Assembly (NCBI GenBank): GCA_947685225.1
Contig: CANTUV010000011.1
Coordinates: 64,840,501-64,904,500 of the forward strand
Direction: 5' to 3'
DNA length: 64,000 nt
Origin: Garcia nutans
Taxonomy: Eukaryota > Streptophyta > Magnoliopsida > Malpighiales > Euphorbiaceae
The notes beneath the pieces are model-generated. The model was given only the letters and a program-made list of their open reading frames with translations, did not search any database and had not been told where the DNA came from. Each line of letters opens with the position of its first letter. Positions within the stretch are counted from its first letter, which is position 1. Shown one piece after another: positions 46,001-58,185 of the stretch. The translations under genes were made by a program, and so were the position numbers.

Positions 46001-49000
46001 GCTCTATAAAAATAATCATTGACCAAAAAAAAAAAGAAAAAACGAAAAAAAAAACTCTATCAAAATATTGTTTTTTTACTATACTTCAAAATGATCATTA
46101 ATCTTGTACTTATTAGGTTGCAAATTTCTTTTCTTAAAAAAAAAAGGCATCAAGCTTCAAATTTCTAATCTTTTGCATTAGAGAGAAAAATATTTAATGA
46201 TTGCACTGTTAATTCAACGTCATTATATTGTTATGAAGATACAATTTGCTGTAAATAGAAAAGTCTTTTTTTTTTATTCCTTGGGTCAAAGAGACAGAGT
46301 GTAATAAAGATTGTAATATATATATATATATATATGTTTATTTGAAAACGATAAAAATTAATAAGTTTACTAGATTTACCAAAGTATATATTGAACAATT
46401 CAGACAAATAGTAAAGAAATTAAATTACCAATTGAATATTTACAAATTGCTAAATTTTTATTATTAATTAAGATGAGAAACATGGATGGATTGAAGAGCT
46501 TCTTGTGTTCGGTAATATGTCTTAAGCAAGATAAACAAAATATCAAAAAAAAAAGAAATAAATTCCATGATTAAATGTGTCACTACTTATCTAAATGCTT
46601 GCGTAAATGAAATTTAGAGACATAATAATGCAATAATAATATAAATAATTATTAAATATGGCCTGCATTTGTCATTCGGTAATTATATAATAATAATAGT
46701 ATAATACGCAGTTTAGAAATGGTCATGGTCAACCATAATCAGCAGTATCTATAATAATATATTTTTATTTAATCACTGCCTAAATAATATTCCACCAATT
46801 ATTTTTTTTTTGTAGACGTGTGTATTTTTATCCAAAAAAAATATATTCTCACTTGTCTCTTTAATTTTATTATTTTACAACACTTCTTGATATGATTATT
46901 TAACAGTAAAATATTTATATATCGATTATTTAAAAATATCATAATTAAAAAAAAAGAAGACTAATCAATAAAATAAAATGATCTTTCAGTTGAGAATTTG
47001 AGCCTGATAAAAAATATGTTTCTATTTATATCACTACTATTTTGTGGCTGCTGCAATTATTTGAGAATTTGTTAATTTCTATCTCAATTTTTAGAGTATA
47101 TATAACAATGATATTCCCATTATAATTATTATATTTCATTATCATATAATTGTTTTTCGGTTATGTACAACCTTCCCTTTGTAAGATAAAGCATCAATAA
47201 GAAATAAAAATGCTGCCTATCATGCATACAACACGCAACCAACTTGCACCTAACAATAATCTATTATCCATCCAAAATTATAATCAAATAATAATCAAAT
47301 TAAATTATCAAAAATAAAAAATTAGTCATTAATGAACTAATAATTTGAATAATTAAATGGGTCAGATATCCGATCTATTTCAATAAATTTATATAGGAAT
47401 ATAGGATATGAATAAATTATAAATAGATTTAAATAGGCATACACTACTATATGTTATACATTTACGTCGTGCATGAATGACTTAACTATAGTTGAATTGG
47501 CTATCAAATAAACATTTTTAATTTTCCCATCATTTTTCAATTGCTTGTTTTAATTAATCTCTAAATCTCATTGCTGAGATAGTCACAAAGAAAAGTCAAT
47601 TAGTAGTTAATAAAGGGTGTTTAACCTTATAAAACCATCTAATATATATATTATGGTTTCAAACATAAGGGATTTTAGGGTCTAAGACTTGGGGTAGGTA
47701 GAATAGAAACGATCATATCCAAAAATTTGTGTGCACTTGAGGATCATGGTTTGTTTTATATATTAATTTAGGTAATTGTTTACGTATCATGAACACGTTT
47801 TTTTTATTATTTTATAATATACTTTTGATTTTTAATTCTGGGTTTTTTCTTAATTTATTTTTTTTATTTCTTAATGTTATTTTTGAAAGCCAAATTAAAA
47901 TGACTAAACAAATACCAAACTTAATTAATTAGATGGACTACAATTTAAAGGGGACTACCATTCCTTAAAAACTTTCAGATAAGGTCAACAGTATTATCTA
48001 TTTAATTAATTATTTATATATATAAATATTTAAAAAATTCAAGGAAAAACATAATTTAAAAAATATATATATGTATATTAAAATCCATAAGCCTATAAAA
48101 TAAATCAACTGACATTTTTTCTGACATAGATATAAAGATTTAATTTGTTTAAATATGTTTAATCTATTTAAACATAAAATTCTAATATCATATTAAAATT
48201 TATCAGTTTGTCTGCAAGCTTACACATACAAATATATATATATATTAGTTAAGAAAATAAAAAATTATATATTTTTGTTTCTTGTGATTATTTAGAAGAA
48301 TGAGTAAAAGTCGCATGAGCCATTCAATGGACACGTAAAATCCTAATTGGATAAGCCAACTTCAATTAATTATTTGACCACTAATTAATGGATTAATATT
48401 AATTATTAATGTAACAAATGAGTTAATCATTACGTTTATTGCTGAGGCAGGAGATTATTGCCAATAATCTCGTTGCACTTATAACAGTATACACTAATCT
48501 CTATTTCGCTAGTATTATATAATTAAAAGGAAGAAAATGTCAATGACGCGTTTCATGCCTCTTGAGTCAAAACACAAATTAAATGTTAATAATTATTAAT
48601 ACTTAATTACTTATACATCAATGATTTTACACACATATATATATCATTTTTTTTAACATTTAATACATTATTTTTTTATAAATTTAAAATTTATTATATT
48701 ATGAAAGAGAAATCGAACATTACTCTAATATTTAGAAGAAAATATATTTATCATTAAATTATACTTTATGCCTGTGCATAATTTATTATATTTTTATTTC
48801 ACACTTATTTGGTTATAAAAAACTAGCCAGTTGCATGTTATTTGAAGTATTCTTTTCTCTTCCAATAGAAACTACCAATAAATTTAATTATATTATACAT
48901 ATAAAACAAATTGGTATATACAAATAATACAGAATAAATTAGGTATAAGGAAAAGAAAGTATTGCTATCCCATCACTAGTTAATTATACCTTTAATTATG

Positions 49001-49020
49001 ATATCAACTTGCACGAGCAC
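40015..49020. other. 9-kb AT-rich intergenic region between the two PME genes
   Basis: The divergent promoters of the PME genes lie at its edges. I see no supported exon on either strand. It contains simple repeats, among them (TA)n(TG)n at about 41732-41757, (TA)n near 43656 and 46316, and several A/T-rich tracts with recurring TTTATAAAATATTTATTAAAAT-like words (for example 44040-44100). Short reading frames here look random. Confidence 0.55.
41732..41757. repeat. (TA)n(TG)n compound microsatellite
   Basis: A TATATATATATA run continues directly into TGTGTGTGTGTGTGTG. Confidence 0.9.
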
Positions 49021-49026
49021 TACTTC

Positions 49027-49034
49027 TATATAAA
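49027..49034 (+). promoter_or_regulatory. Probable TATA box of the PME at 49156
   Basis: TATATAAA lies about 120 bp before the chosen ATG, a normal distance in plants for a TATA box plus a leader of roughly 90 nt. Confidence 0.5.
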
Positions 49035-49155
49035 GAGAACACATTTAGGACACATAAACCCCAAAATAACTCATAAACCCTATTACCCAATTCATAATTT
49101 AAGAGCTTTTCAATTTGATTTTGCAATTATTATTGCAATCAAATACCATATTTTC

Positions 49156-52002
49156 ATGGAGTTTCGAGCTCTGATCATAACCCTTATCTTTGCTTTACTT
49201 TTATTTTCTCCCGCTGTTTTGGGCTATGATCACATGGAAGTTCAATCTTGGTGTAACAAAACACCAAATCCAGCCCCATGTACATACTTCTTAAGCAATG
49301 ATCCAAAGAACACCCCAATCAAACAAGAGTCTGATTTTCTGAAAATTTCAATGCAATTAGCCTTGCAGAGAGCGATGCATGCACAAACCAATGCTTACTC
49401 ATTAGGCACAAAGTGTAGAAACGAGCGTGAAAAAGCAGCTTGGGAAGATTGTCTTGAGCTCTATGAATATGCTATTCTTTGGCTCAATCAAACAACCACC
49501 AGCAAATGTTCAAAATCTGATTCACAAACATGGCTCAGCACGGCTCTAACCAATTTAGAAACTTGTAAAACTGGGTTCATGGAGCTTGGAGTATCCGATT
49601 ATATTTTGCCTTTGATGTCAAACAATGTTTCTAAGTTAATTAGCAATAGTTTGGCTGTTAACAAGGTGCCATACAGTGAACCAAGTTATAATAAAGAAGG
49701 GTTCCCAACTTGGGTCAAGACTGGTGATAGAAAGCTTCTGCAAGCAACTTCACCAGCTTCACAAGCTAATATTGTTGTGGCCGAAGATGGGTCAGGAAAT
49801 TATCAGACAATTAAAGAAGCAGTTGCTGCAGCTTCGAAAAGGTCTGGAAGTGGAAGGTTTATAATATATGTGAAAGCAGGAACTTATAATGAAAATGTTG
49901 AGATTGGAAAGAGCATGAAGAACATCATGTTTGTTGGCGATGGTATTGGAAAAACTATTGTTACAGGAAGCAGAAGTGTTGGAGGAGGTTCTACAACTTT
50001 TAGATCGGCTACCTTTGGTAAGCAATTAATTAATTTCATTAATTCCCAAATAATTAATTCTTTGACTTACTTGAAATAATTAAATTTTAGTTGAATAATA
50101 TGATTAATTCCTAAAACAAATTACTATATTTATTGATTAATTTGATTCTAGTTACTGTTTAAATAATATTTGTCCAAACTCACAATCTCAATCAGTCAAA
50201 CGTAGAGGATTAATATGTTAAAGAAACTACGCCCTTCTCAGATTTTTCAAAATTTTTAATTTTTTTTAAAGAATTTTTGATTATTTTATAAATTATATAA
50301 ATCTAATAATAATCTTACAAAATTTATTATGTTTATCAGTTAAAAAAATATTATCAAATGTACTAAAATTTTTTATCAATATATCAATTTACTTTATTTC
50401 ATATAATATATATAAATTTTATTATGAGTTTATTTATAATATTGTGGTATTTTTTTTGGCAGTGTTTTAATAATAAATGCATCTACTATTTATTTTTGCA
50501 TGTCATCTAAAAAGTGACAAAATTCATGCCTGTCGTTTATGGAAAAATATAATATTTGTGACCGCACTATATACTATAATCAGGCTTCTTGACTTCAACC
50601 TCAAAGAGCTGCTCATTGGCCAATTGATTTTTCAATTGCTTGAATAGCAAGTTTTTGACATAATTGGTCACCCAATTCATGCTAGTCTTATCCCATTAAT
50701 TAAACTAAAAATTTTATGTTTCGATGTGCTATAGCAACGAAATTATTTTTATTATTTCTGTCCAAAAAAAAAAGAAATTATTTTTATTATCAACCACAAT
50801 AATAATAATAAATTATTCAATTTTTTTATTTTAATATCGGAAAAGAAAATTCAATTTTGATTAATTTATTGTACAGAAAAATATATTGTATTATTCAATT
50901 TAATTGATGATCGGAATAATAAATATTTGCTTATATATTTAATTTAATAAACATATTTTGCACGCCATATCAATAATTATTATATTCTAATAATTAATTG
51001 AGTTGGATTCTAAATTTTAAAAAAGAAAAAAAATGAGATTCATTCAAAAATTTCTATTTCTTTCTTATTTTATTAATTAATCATCATGATTATTTCTAGA
51101 TATATGGTAATCAGTTAGTCAAAAACAATAAAAAGTAAAACTAGGAAACTTATCATGAAATAAGATGAGTATTTTTTTCAATATTATATTAGAAAAGAGA
51201 GAATCGTTTATGAATCTGTCTCCTCCTACAACATATCATAAGATTAATCATGCATAAAATGATGAAATATTATATTAAAATCTTATTTATTTGTTTATTT
51301 TCTGGAATTTCAGCTGTTGTTGGAGATGGATTTATAGCTCGAGACATGACATTTAGAAACACAGCAGGTCCACAAAACCATCAAGCAGTAGCATTACGAT
51401 CAGGTGCAGATCTTTCAGTATTCTACAAATGTAGTTTTGAAGGTTATCAAGACACTCTTTACGTTCATTCTCAAAGACAATTCTACAGAGAATGCAATAT
51501 TTATGGAACTGTAGACTTCATATTTGGCAATGCTGCAGTTGTTCTTCAAAACTGCAACATCTACCCAAGAAACCCTCCAAACAAAACCAACACTCTCACA
51601 GCACAAGGCAGGACAGATCCAAACCAAAACACTGGAATTTCCGTTCATAATTCCAGGGTAACAGCATCTTCTGATTTAAAACCAGTTCAAGGCTCTGTCA
51701 GAACTTATCTGGGTCGACCCTGGAAAGAATATTCAAGAACTGTTTTCATGAAAACTTTTCTTGATAGCTTGATCGACCCTGCTGGGTGGATGGAATGGAG
51801 TGGCAATTTTGCTCTTAATACTTTGTATTATGGTGAATACATGAACACTGGCCCTGGTTCTTCTACTGCTAATAGAGTTAAGTGGAAAGGCTACCATGTT
51901 ATTACAAGCCCAGCTGTGGCTTCACAGTTCACTGTTGATAACTTCCTTTCAGGAAGTTCCTGGTTGCCTGGTACAAATGTGCCTTTCACTCCTGGACTTT
52001 GA
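49156..52002 (+). CDS. Type-I pectin methylesterase (PMEI-PME pro-protein)
   Basis: Two exons (49156-50017, 51314-52002) join in phase to 516 residues. ATG 49156 begins a signal peptide (MEFRALIITLIFALLLFSPA); a longer reading frame from 49009 has no signal peptide and was rejected. The PMEI pro-region has all four cysteines (WCNKTPNPAPC, EDCLELYEYAILWL, LETCKTGF). The cleavage motif RKLL is at residues 192-195. The catalytic domain shows GSGNYQTIKEA, YVKAGTYNENVEI, Q311 (QAVALR), Q333 and D334 (GYQDTL), D355 (DFIFG), LGRPWKEYSRTV and SWLPGTNVPF. It is secreted and de-esterifies pectin after loss of the pro-domain. It is divergently oriented from the PME at 37161-40014, with about 9 kb between them; similarity suggests old paralogues. 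Confidence 0.96.
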
Positions 52003-52163
52003 TTCATTTGCTGCAATTTGTTTGAATTTTTATTTGTATTTAAAGTATATTTATTCTTTTTTTTAATAATTGTAATTTTAGATGTTGTTTATAATTGAGA
52101 GTTCCTTATGGGCAATAAATAATAAACTTCCAATACTGCCTAAAAAGGAAGAAAATAATAAGA

Positions 52164-52270
<107 letters not shown>

Positions 52271-52857
52271 TTCCCATGTGGAATTGTAAGTTGGAAACTA
52301 GAATAATTTTAATATATGGAATTTAATTTGAGGTTATTCTTGTTATCATTTTAATGTTATGGTCAGAATTGTCATGGGGTTCATAATTAAATTAGAATTT
52401 TCTAATTTTTATTAAGATATATGCGTTTTATTTTTATTGAAAGTTATTATGTAGTTTTACTATCAATCACTTAAAAAATTATTACAACAAATTATAACCA
52501 AAAAAATCTATCCCAATAAAAATTAAAATATTTATTGCTATTTAATACATGTGAGTACATATTAGAAAATTTCTTAATATATTTCTCTAGTATTTTAATT
52601 GTTTTAGTTAGTTAAGATTATTACATCATTAGTGATTATTATGTATGCATAATAGTCGCTAATTATTCATAATATTGACCCGTTTAAACAACGTGTTCTA
52701 TCATCCATGTCAATTGCATGCTTGGTCAATTAATCTACTAAGCTTACTTGTTACTACGTGTTCTAACCACAACAACAAAAAACTATAGAGTATATGTTTA
52801 GACTTTTCTCAATATATATACATGTATATATATATATATAAACATATGTGTTTTAAC

Positions 52858-53298
52858 CAGGGGCAAAGCCAAATTTATTAGTGAAGGGGGACAAAATAAA
52901 AATATTATATATGTATTAAAAATAATATAAATAATAATATTTTTATATATTCATAAACTAATGTGTAAGTATCTTTCATATATAAAGAAAAAAAAATTAC
53001 AATTTCATATATTCTAACATTGTTTTCTTCTTTCTTCTTCTTCTTTTTTGTTTTTAGAGAATGCCAATTATTTTTTAATTAATTTTTTTAAAAAAATATC
53101 TATTGATTTAAAGAAGAGTAATTTATATTGAATTTGTTGTTTTAACTTCTTATAGAAGTTAAAGGATAGAAGGGTATTTTAAAAATTTGAATGGGAACAA
53201 TTAAATGTTTTAAAAATTTTAATAATATATATATATATATAAATTCTAAAACAGAAGGGGGCAGCTGCCCCCTTCTTATACAAGTGGCTTCGTCACTT
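52858..53298. mobile_element. hAT-like MITE with 8-bp target-site duplication
   Basis: The left end CAGGGGCAAAGCC and the right end GGCTTCGTCACTT are imperfect inverted repeats of the CAGGGGCGGAGCC type known from plant hAT-derived elements. GTTTTAAC occurs immediately outside both ends (52850-52857 and 53299-53306). The inside is AT-rich with a GGGGGCAGCTGCCCCC palindrome near the right end. No coding capacity. Confidence 0.75.
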
Positions 53299-53306
53299 GT
53301 TTTAAC

Positions 53307-54472
53307 CATATATTCTGCTCATTATCATATTATATTAAATTAATTTATTGAAAATTTTAAGTTTTGAAAGGGATAAGAATATTGAGTTTTACATTTTGAA
53401 AATTTTTACTATTCTTTTTCTAGAAGATTAAGACAACTTGCTAATAGTTACATATTGTAATGGAGTATACCTTTAGTATATTATATGCATATTAAAAATA
53501 TATCACTAAAAGAGGTATTTTTTGAAATTGACAGTTCAAAAGTGAATAATTTTGAAAGAAAAAAAGAAAAGTGGATTTTTTTTAAATAATTTTTTTTGAG
53601 GATATTTTAAAAAAATCCATAAAAAAAACTTGAACCGGAAATAAAATGATAAAAGGCCGAAAAACAAAAAAGACTACATTTCAGTTAAAATGAGATATAG
53701 ATGTGAAGAGGCCACAATTACAGAGCCCATGTAACTTAGCCCAACACTGGCTTTCCACTTACAATTTCCCCAACACCAAGTTATTAACTCAACTATAGTT
53801 CATTTAAGCATTAAAGTTAAAATGTGTTACTTAGAGATAAAAACATTTATTTATTAATATGATTTTTATAAAATCTGATAGATTTGTATTAATGTTTACA
53901 ATCACGAGAATATTCTCAAAATTACTATAAATATATGTGCTGTATGTTGAAAGATACATTATATAATGTAGGAATTAATTTTAATAAACCCTAAATTAAT
54001 ACCATTGTTTTACTTTTTAATTTTAGTTCAATTTAAATTATTCCCTTAATATTTAATTTTCTAAAATAATAATAAGGAAAATTGTAATTTTAATACTTTT
54101 CTAACTTTTTTTTCACATAAAATTCACTCTCTTTTCACTATATTACCATTAATTATACGTGCACTTAATACCATCAAACCAAATATGTACTAAAAGCACT
54201 ATATTTGATTAATGCATATTTAGTGCTTTTTTTTTTTTTGCTTTTGATATAATATATATAAATACAGACCCTAATAGTACGAACAAAGCCTGGTAAGCAG
54301 AGTTCCATTTTAATAAGACAAACCCAGAATTATTTGACTTTATAATCTATATATGAAACCCAACACTGAACTTTAACATTTGACAATCTTTCTATATATA
54401 CACAAACTTCATATCCATTTTTCCATTCACAAATTCAAATCCTTCTCTTCTCTGTGAAAACCAGAAAAAAGA
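53307..54472. other. AT-rich spacer and promoter of the PMEI-like pseudogene
   Basis: No gene is seen. A TATATATA near 54393 lies about 80 bp before the ATG at 54473 and may have been the TATA box. Confidence 0.5.
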
Positions 54473-55137
54473 ATGCTCAAATTTAGCTTTTCTTTAGTTC
54501 TATTACCACTTGTAGTTCCCATCTTTTGTGTTTCAGGTGGTAATGTAAGAACAGAATCAAGAAGTTCTCAGGCACAGTCCAACAATGGTGAAGGCCTCAA
54601 AGCCTTGTGCAAGAACACTACATATCCCAGCACTTTGTATTCATTATCTTTCTCTGTTTCCAAACTCCACCATACAAGACAAGAAAAAATTGACTTGCAT
54701 TTTTAGTCAGTCTGAATAGAGCCCAAGATGCGAAATCATATATCTCCTATGTTTTCAACAGATTTAAAGCTAAAAATAGCGTTAATCAACTCAAACAAAA
54801 CGAGGATATTCAAGTTGTTAGAGTTTGTTTACAAGAAATAACTGAAGCTGTGGCCAATATTCAAGAATCTATTACAGTGCTCCGCTACCTGGGGAATCTC
54901 CACCACCACCACCCTCATCACCCTCGTCATCGTTGTGACCTGTCTTGCCAAGAATTTAATATTAATGTGTCCCTGTCCTCAGCTGACACTAATACTGACA
55001 TTTGTTTGGATACTATCAATGATTTAAGAAGAAGAACCAAGTTAGTTAACTCAATTAATGCCAAGGCTTTTAATACAAAACAGACTACTTGTATTGCATT
55101 AGATTTGTTTTCCCAGAGCATTTCTTCCAAGTCTTGA
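54473..55137 (+). pseudogene. PMEI-domain protein with a 1-nt frameshift
   Basis: ATG 54473 starts a signal peptide (MLKFSFSLVLLPLVVPIFCV), followed by GLKALCKNTTYPSTLYSLSF, the first PMEI hairpin. The frame then stops at TAG 54704-54706. The continuation, FLVSLNRAQDAKSYIS, QVVRVCLQEITEAVANIQES, ICLDTINDLRR and FSQSISSKS, ends at TGA 55135-55137 in a frame offset by one missing nucleotide. The break falls in a five-T run (54700-54704). One extra T would restore the frame without other change. The second hairpin cysteine (normally YPSTC) is also absent, replaced by YPSTL. The central part has a His-rich loop (HHHHPHHPRHR). Probable pseudogene, although a homopolymer sequencing error could explain the frameshift alone. 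Confidence 0.8.
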
Positions 55138-56218
55138 TTCAAGAAGGAAGCCACAGTGGGCTAAAATTTAATGTTTTGATCTTTTCTTGCTCTTGAGATT
55201 TGTTATGTGTTTTTACTTAATCTTTTCTTCTAGTTGCCCATTTATTTGAAATTTAAGTATCGGTCAATCTTAAGGCCCAGTTTAATTAAGAGTTGCATTT
55301 TATGGAAAATTCAGCATGCTTGATTAGATTTTCAGTAATTTGGATAGGCCGCTAAAAAAAACCCAGACAAAACTGAAAATCAAATCGAAAAAATATCAAA
55401 TCAAACCAAAAATTATGATCCATCAAATTGATAATTTAGATTTAAATTTTTAATTTTTGATATTTTCGGTATTGGTCCGATTTTTATTGATAAAAAACCA
55501 TTAGCTTTGATTAACCAAATGAACAATATATATATATATATATATATTAAATGTATATATTGTAAATTTATAATTATATTACAATTTATACATTTATAAT
55601 AATTATAAATTATGTACAAATTACATATATAATTATAGATAATAAATTAAAATTATATACATTAAATTATTTTAAAGAATTATATTTGAATTTAAATAAA
55701 TATTTTGTACTTTAATTGTGTGTTTTTATTAAAATTTATTATTATAATGAGTTATATTTGAATTTTTTTTTTTGCTTTTCTTGAAAGAGAATATTTTTTT
55801 TGTTTTATTATGAAATTATATTTATTAAAATTTAATTTTTTATATGTATAAAATGTAACTTTCAAAAATAAAAAAAAATATCGATTAACAATTTATTTAT
55901 TTTGTGTTTTATTTTTTATTTATAGTCCAGTTTAGGTTTAAAATTTTTTTAAACTGAAATTGATGATTTAGTTTTTTCTTTTTAATGGAACCGCTAGCAC
56001 CCCTAGGTCCTGGAAAGAGAATCGGCTGCTTTTTTGAAGTTGATAGAGATTAGTGCTATTTTATGCTAGAAAATAACACCCACTTTCTTTCTTGTGCTAA
56101 AACTCGAAGTCTATTTAAATAAACAAAAAAGCAGAGTACATATCTGTTACAAGAATATTAAAACCAAAGGTTAAATCTTTAAAAGAACCTCATATCTCCC
56201 CTATCTCTATCTTCTTAA
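55138..56218. other. Spacer with a decayed repeat
   Basis: From about 55340 to 55980 there are AACCAAAAATTATG- and GATATTTTCGGTATTGG-type words resembling widespread degenerate plant repeats rich in AAACC and CGGTT motifs, plus an (AT)n run near 55528. No gene is seen. Confidence 0.45.
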
Positions 56219-58185
56219 TTAACCTGCAAACAAGAAATCCATCATCAATAATTATCATCATTTTCATGATAATTAATTAAGTTCTTATTATTAACATCAT
56301 AAAAAAAATTACCCATTGTTCTCCTGCAAACTGAGAGAAGAACAATTAGAACAGCTAGACCTGCTATTATACCAACAATGATGGCAACTGTTTTTCCCAC
56401 TTGATCCTCGTTGGAAGAATCTAATACAAATAGTATAATAAAAAAAGAAAGAAAAAGAAAGGAATGGAATTAGTCCTGTGTAAATTGGGTTTGATAAAGA
56501 GACTAAACAAAGCTGCCACTATCATATACAATTGTGTCTTAAAGCTTTTTCTTTGTTAAATATTGTATAAATGAGAAGAAGAGGCAAATAATTTACGAGA
56601 AAAGGCAAAAACATTCGTACTTTGATTGGTACTGAAATATTAAAATTTTGTTCTTTCTAGTTCATGGGATGATAACAAGACAAAGGAACAATTAGATTCT
56701 TTTTAAATAAATGGGATGATTGATTGTTTAAAGATAAACCTCTCTCTTTAATTTGGACATCTTATCAGCTATTAATGGAATTTTCAGGGCAAATTTTAGC
56801 ATTCAATTCTGCCAATTGCATAATTGAAATGTGGAATTGGCCTAATCAGCAAAAGAATAATGGAAGAGAACAACTTTTCTACCTCATCACAATTTAATTG
56901 ACTACAGTTAATGCAAAAAATAAAAAGACTACAATGTATTTAAAAGATTAAAAGGGAAACCATCAAATTGCAGTTTGATGGCCAAAAATGTGTTTGCTTC
57001 TGCTTAATTATTGAGTTTAAGCTCTCTTTCCTAACATGTAACTAATTTAAAAAAAAACAAATTAAATGGGAAAAAAGGCAAAATACTTGGCAAAAATGAC
57101 ATTAAGAAATGGGAGTGCCTAAAAGAAAGCAAAGCAAAGTGCTGATGGTCCTTAATGCTTTACTTTATAAAAGGAAATACTTGTTGACTCCAAGCAAGGA
57201 AATTTTCAAACCTCTTATCTCTGTCTATAAAGCACTAAAGTGGTCAATTTGGTGTATAAAAGGTTATTTTAGTTGATATACAAAACGACATAAAGCATGC
57301 AATAACTTGCATTATCAGAATACTGGAGATGGACAAAAAACAGAAACAGGACAATTCTGTTCTGGGCTTTTTATAAAATTATTTGCAGATAGAAAAAACT
57401 AGTTTCTACTAAGAAGAATGAACTAAACCTGAAGGGAAATCATAGTAGCCTGAAGCCCAATAGCGAGCATAACACTGTCCCAAGAACACATCAGCTGCTG
57501 CAGCTGATCCACATAAATTCTTTAAAATCCCAACAACATTAGCAAGGCAAGAAGAGCAATCAGCTGAATTTAAGTCCCCCAAACACTGAGCATACCCTTC
57601 TACAAGACCTGAACTACTGACCTTAAATCCAATACCTGTCTGCAAGTCAGCAAGAACGTCATCTCTTCGTCGAAAGAATTCGACATCGTTATTTACACTT
57701 TTACTGCACTTCTTGTACTTCAGACTTGCATCAAGCTTCCCCAAGAAATCATTATGCTTATATCTTATATAGCAGCCTTCTAGTTGCAAAGCAGCTCCAT
57801 AAGAGTATGGACAAACTAGACCAATCTGGTTAACAGCACTTTCTATGCATTTTGAACAATCAATAGTCTTTAAATCGCCCCGGCATTGATACAAACCATA
57901 TACAGTTGCTTCAGCTGGTGTTGAAGTTCCATTTCCAATAGCAAAGCTATTGTAAGAGGCTTGAGAAGATAAGCTTCTAACTGAGGCTAAAAATGAATTG
58001 AGATTGCCTTCAAATGGAGAACTGGGTTGGTATTTTTCTTGAGAGCAACCTGCATAATTAAAGATATGAGCTTTCACAAGGATTTCATTCTTACTGAGTG
58101 AAACTAAGAGAAAGAAGAGTGAAGTGAGCCTTAGACGAAGGAAAGTTTTGTGAGTGGAGTGTAAGTGAAGGCTTCTCATCAACAT
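56219..58185 (-). CDS. Plasmodesmata-located protein (two DUF26 domains, one membrane span)
   Basis: Three exons (57429-58185, 56313-56420, 56219-56223) give 289 residues. An N-terminal signal peptide (LTSLFFLLVSLS) is followed by two Gnk2/DUF26 domains, each with the C-x8-C-x2-C core: CRGDLKTIDCSKC and CLGDLNSADCSSC. Exon 2 supplies DSSNEDQVGKT and one membrane helix (residues 264-283, VAIIVGIIAGLAVLIVLLSV), then CRRTMG and the end. This is the PDLP layout: type-I membrane proteins at plasmodesmata that affect callose and cell-to-cell movement. The last coding exon would be only GT plus TAA. If that splice is not used, translation runs about 20 codons into the intron. It resembles the Arabidopsis PDLP8 type. 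ATG 58183-58185 is used; a second ATG lies two codons later. Confidence 0.9.

Noticed and set aside
49009..49155. Longer start for the PME at 49156
   Set aside because: It would bury the signal peptide and overlap the TATA box.
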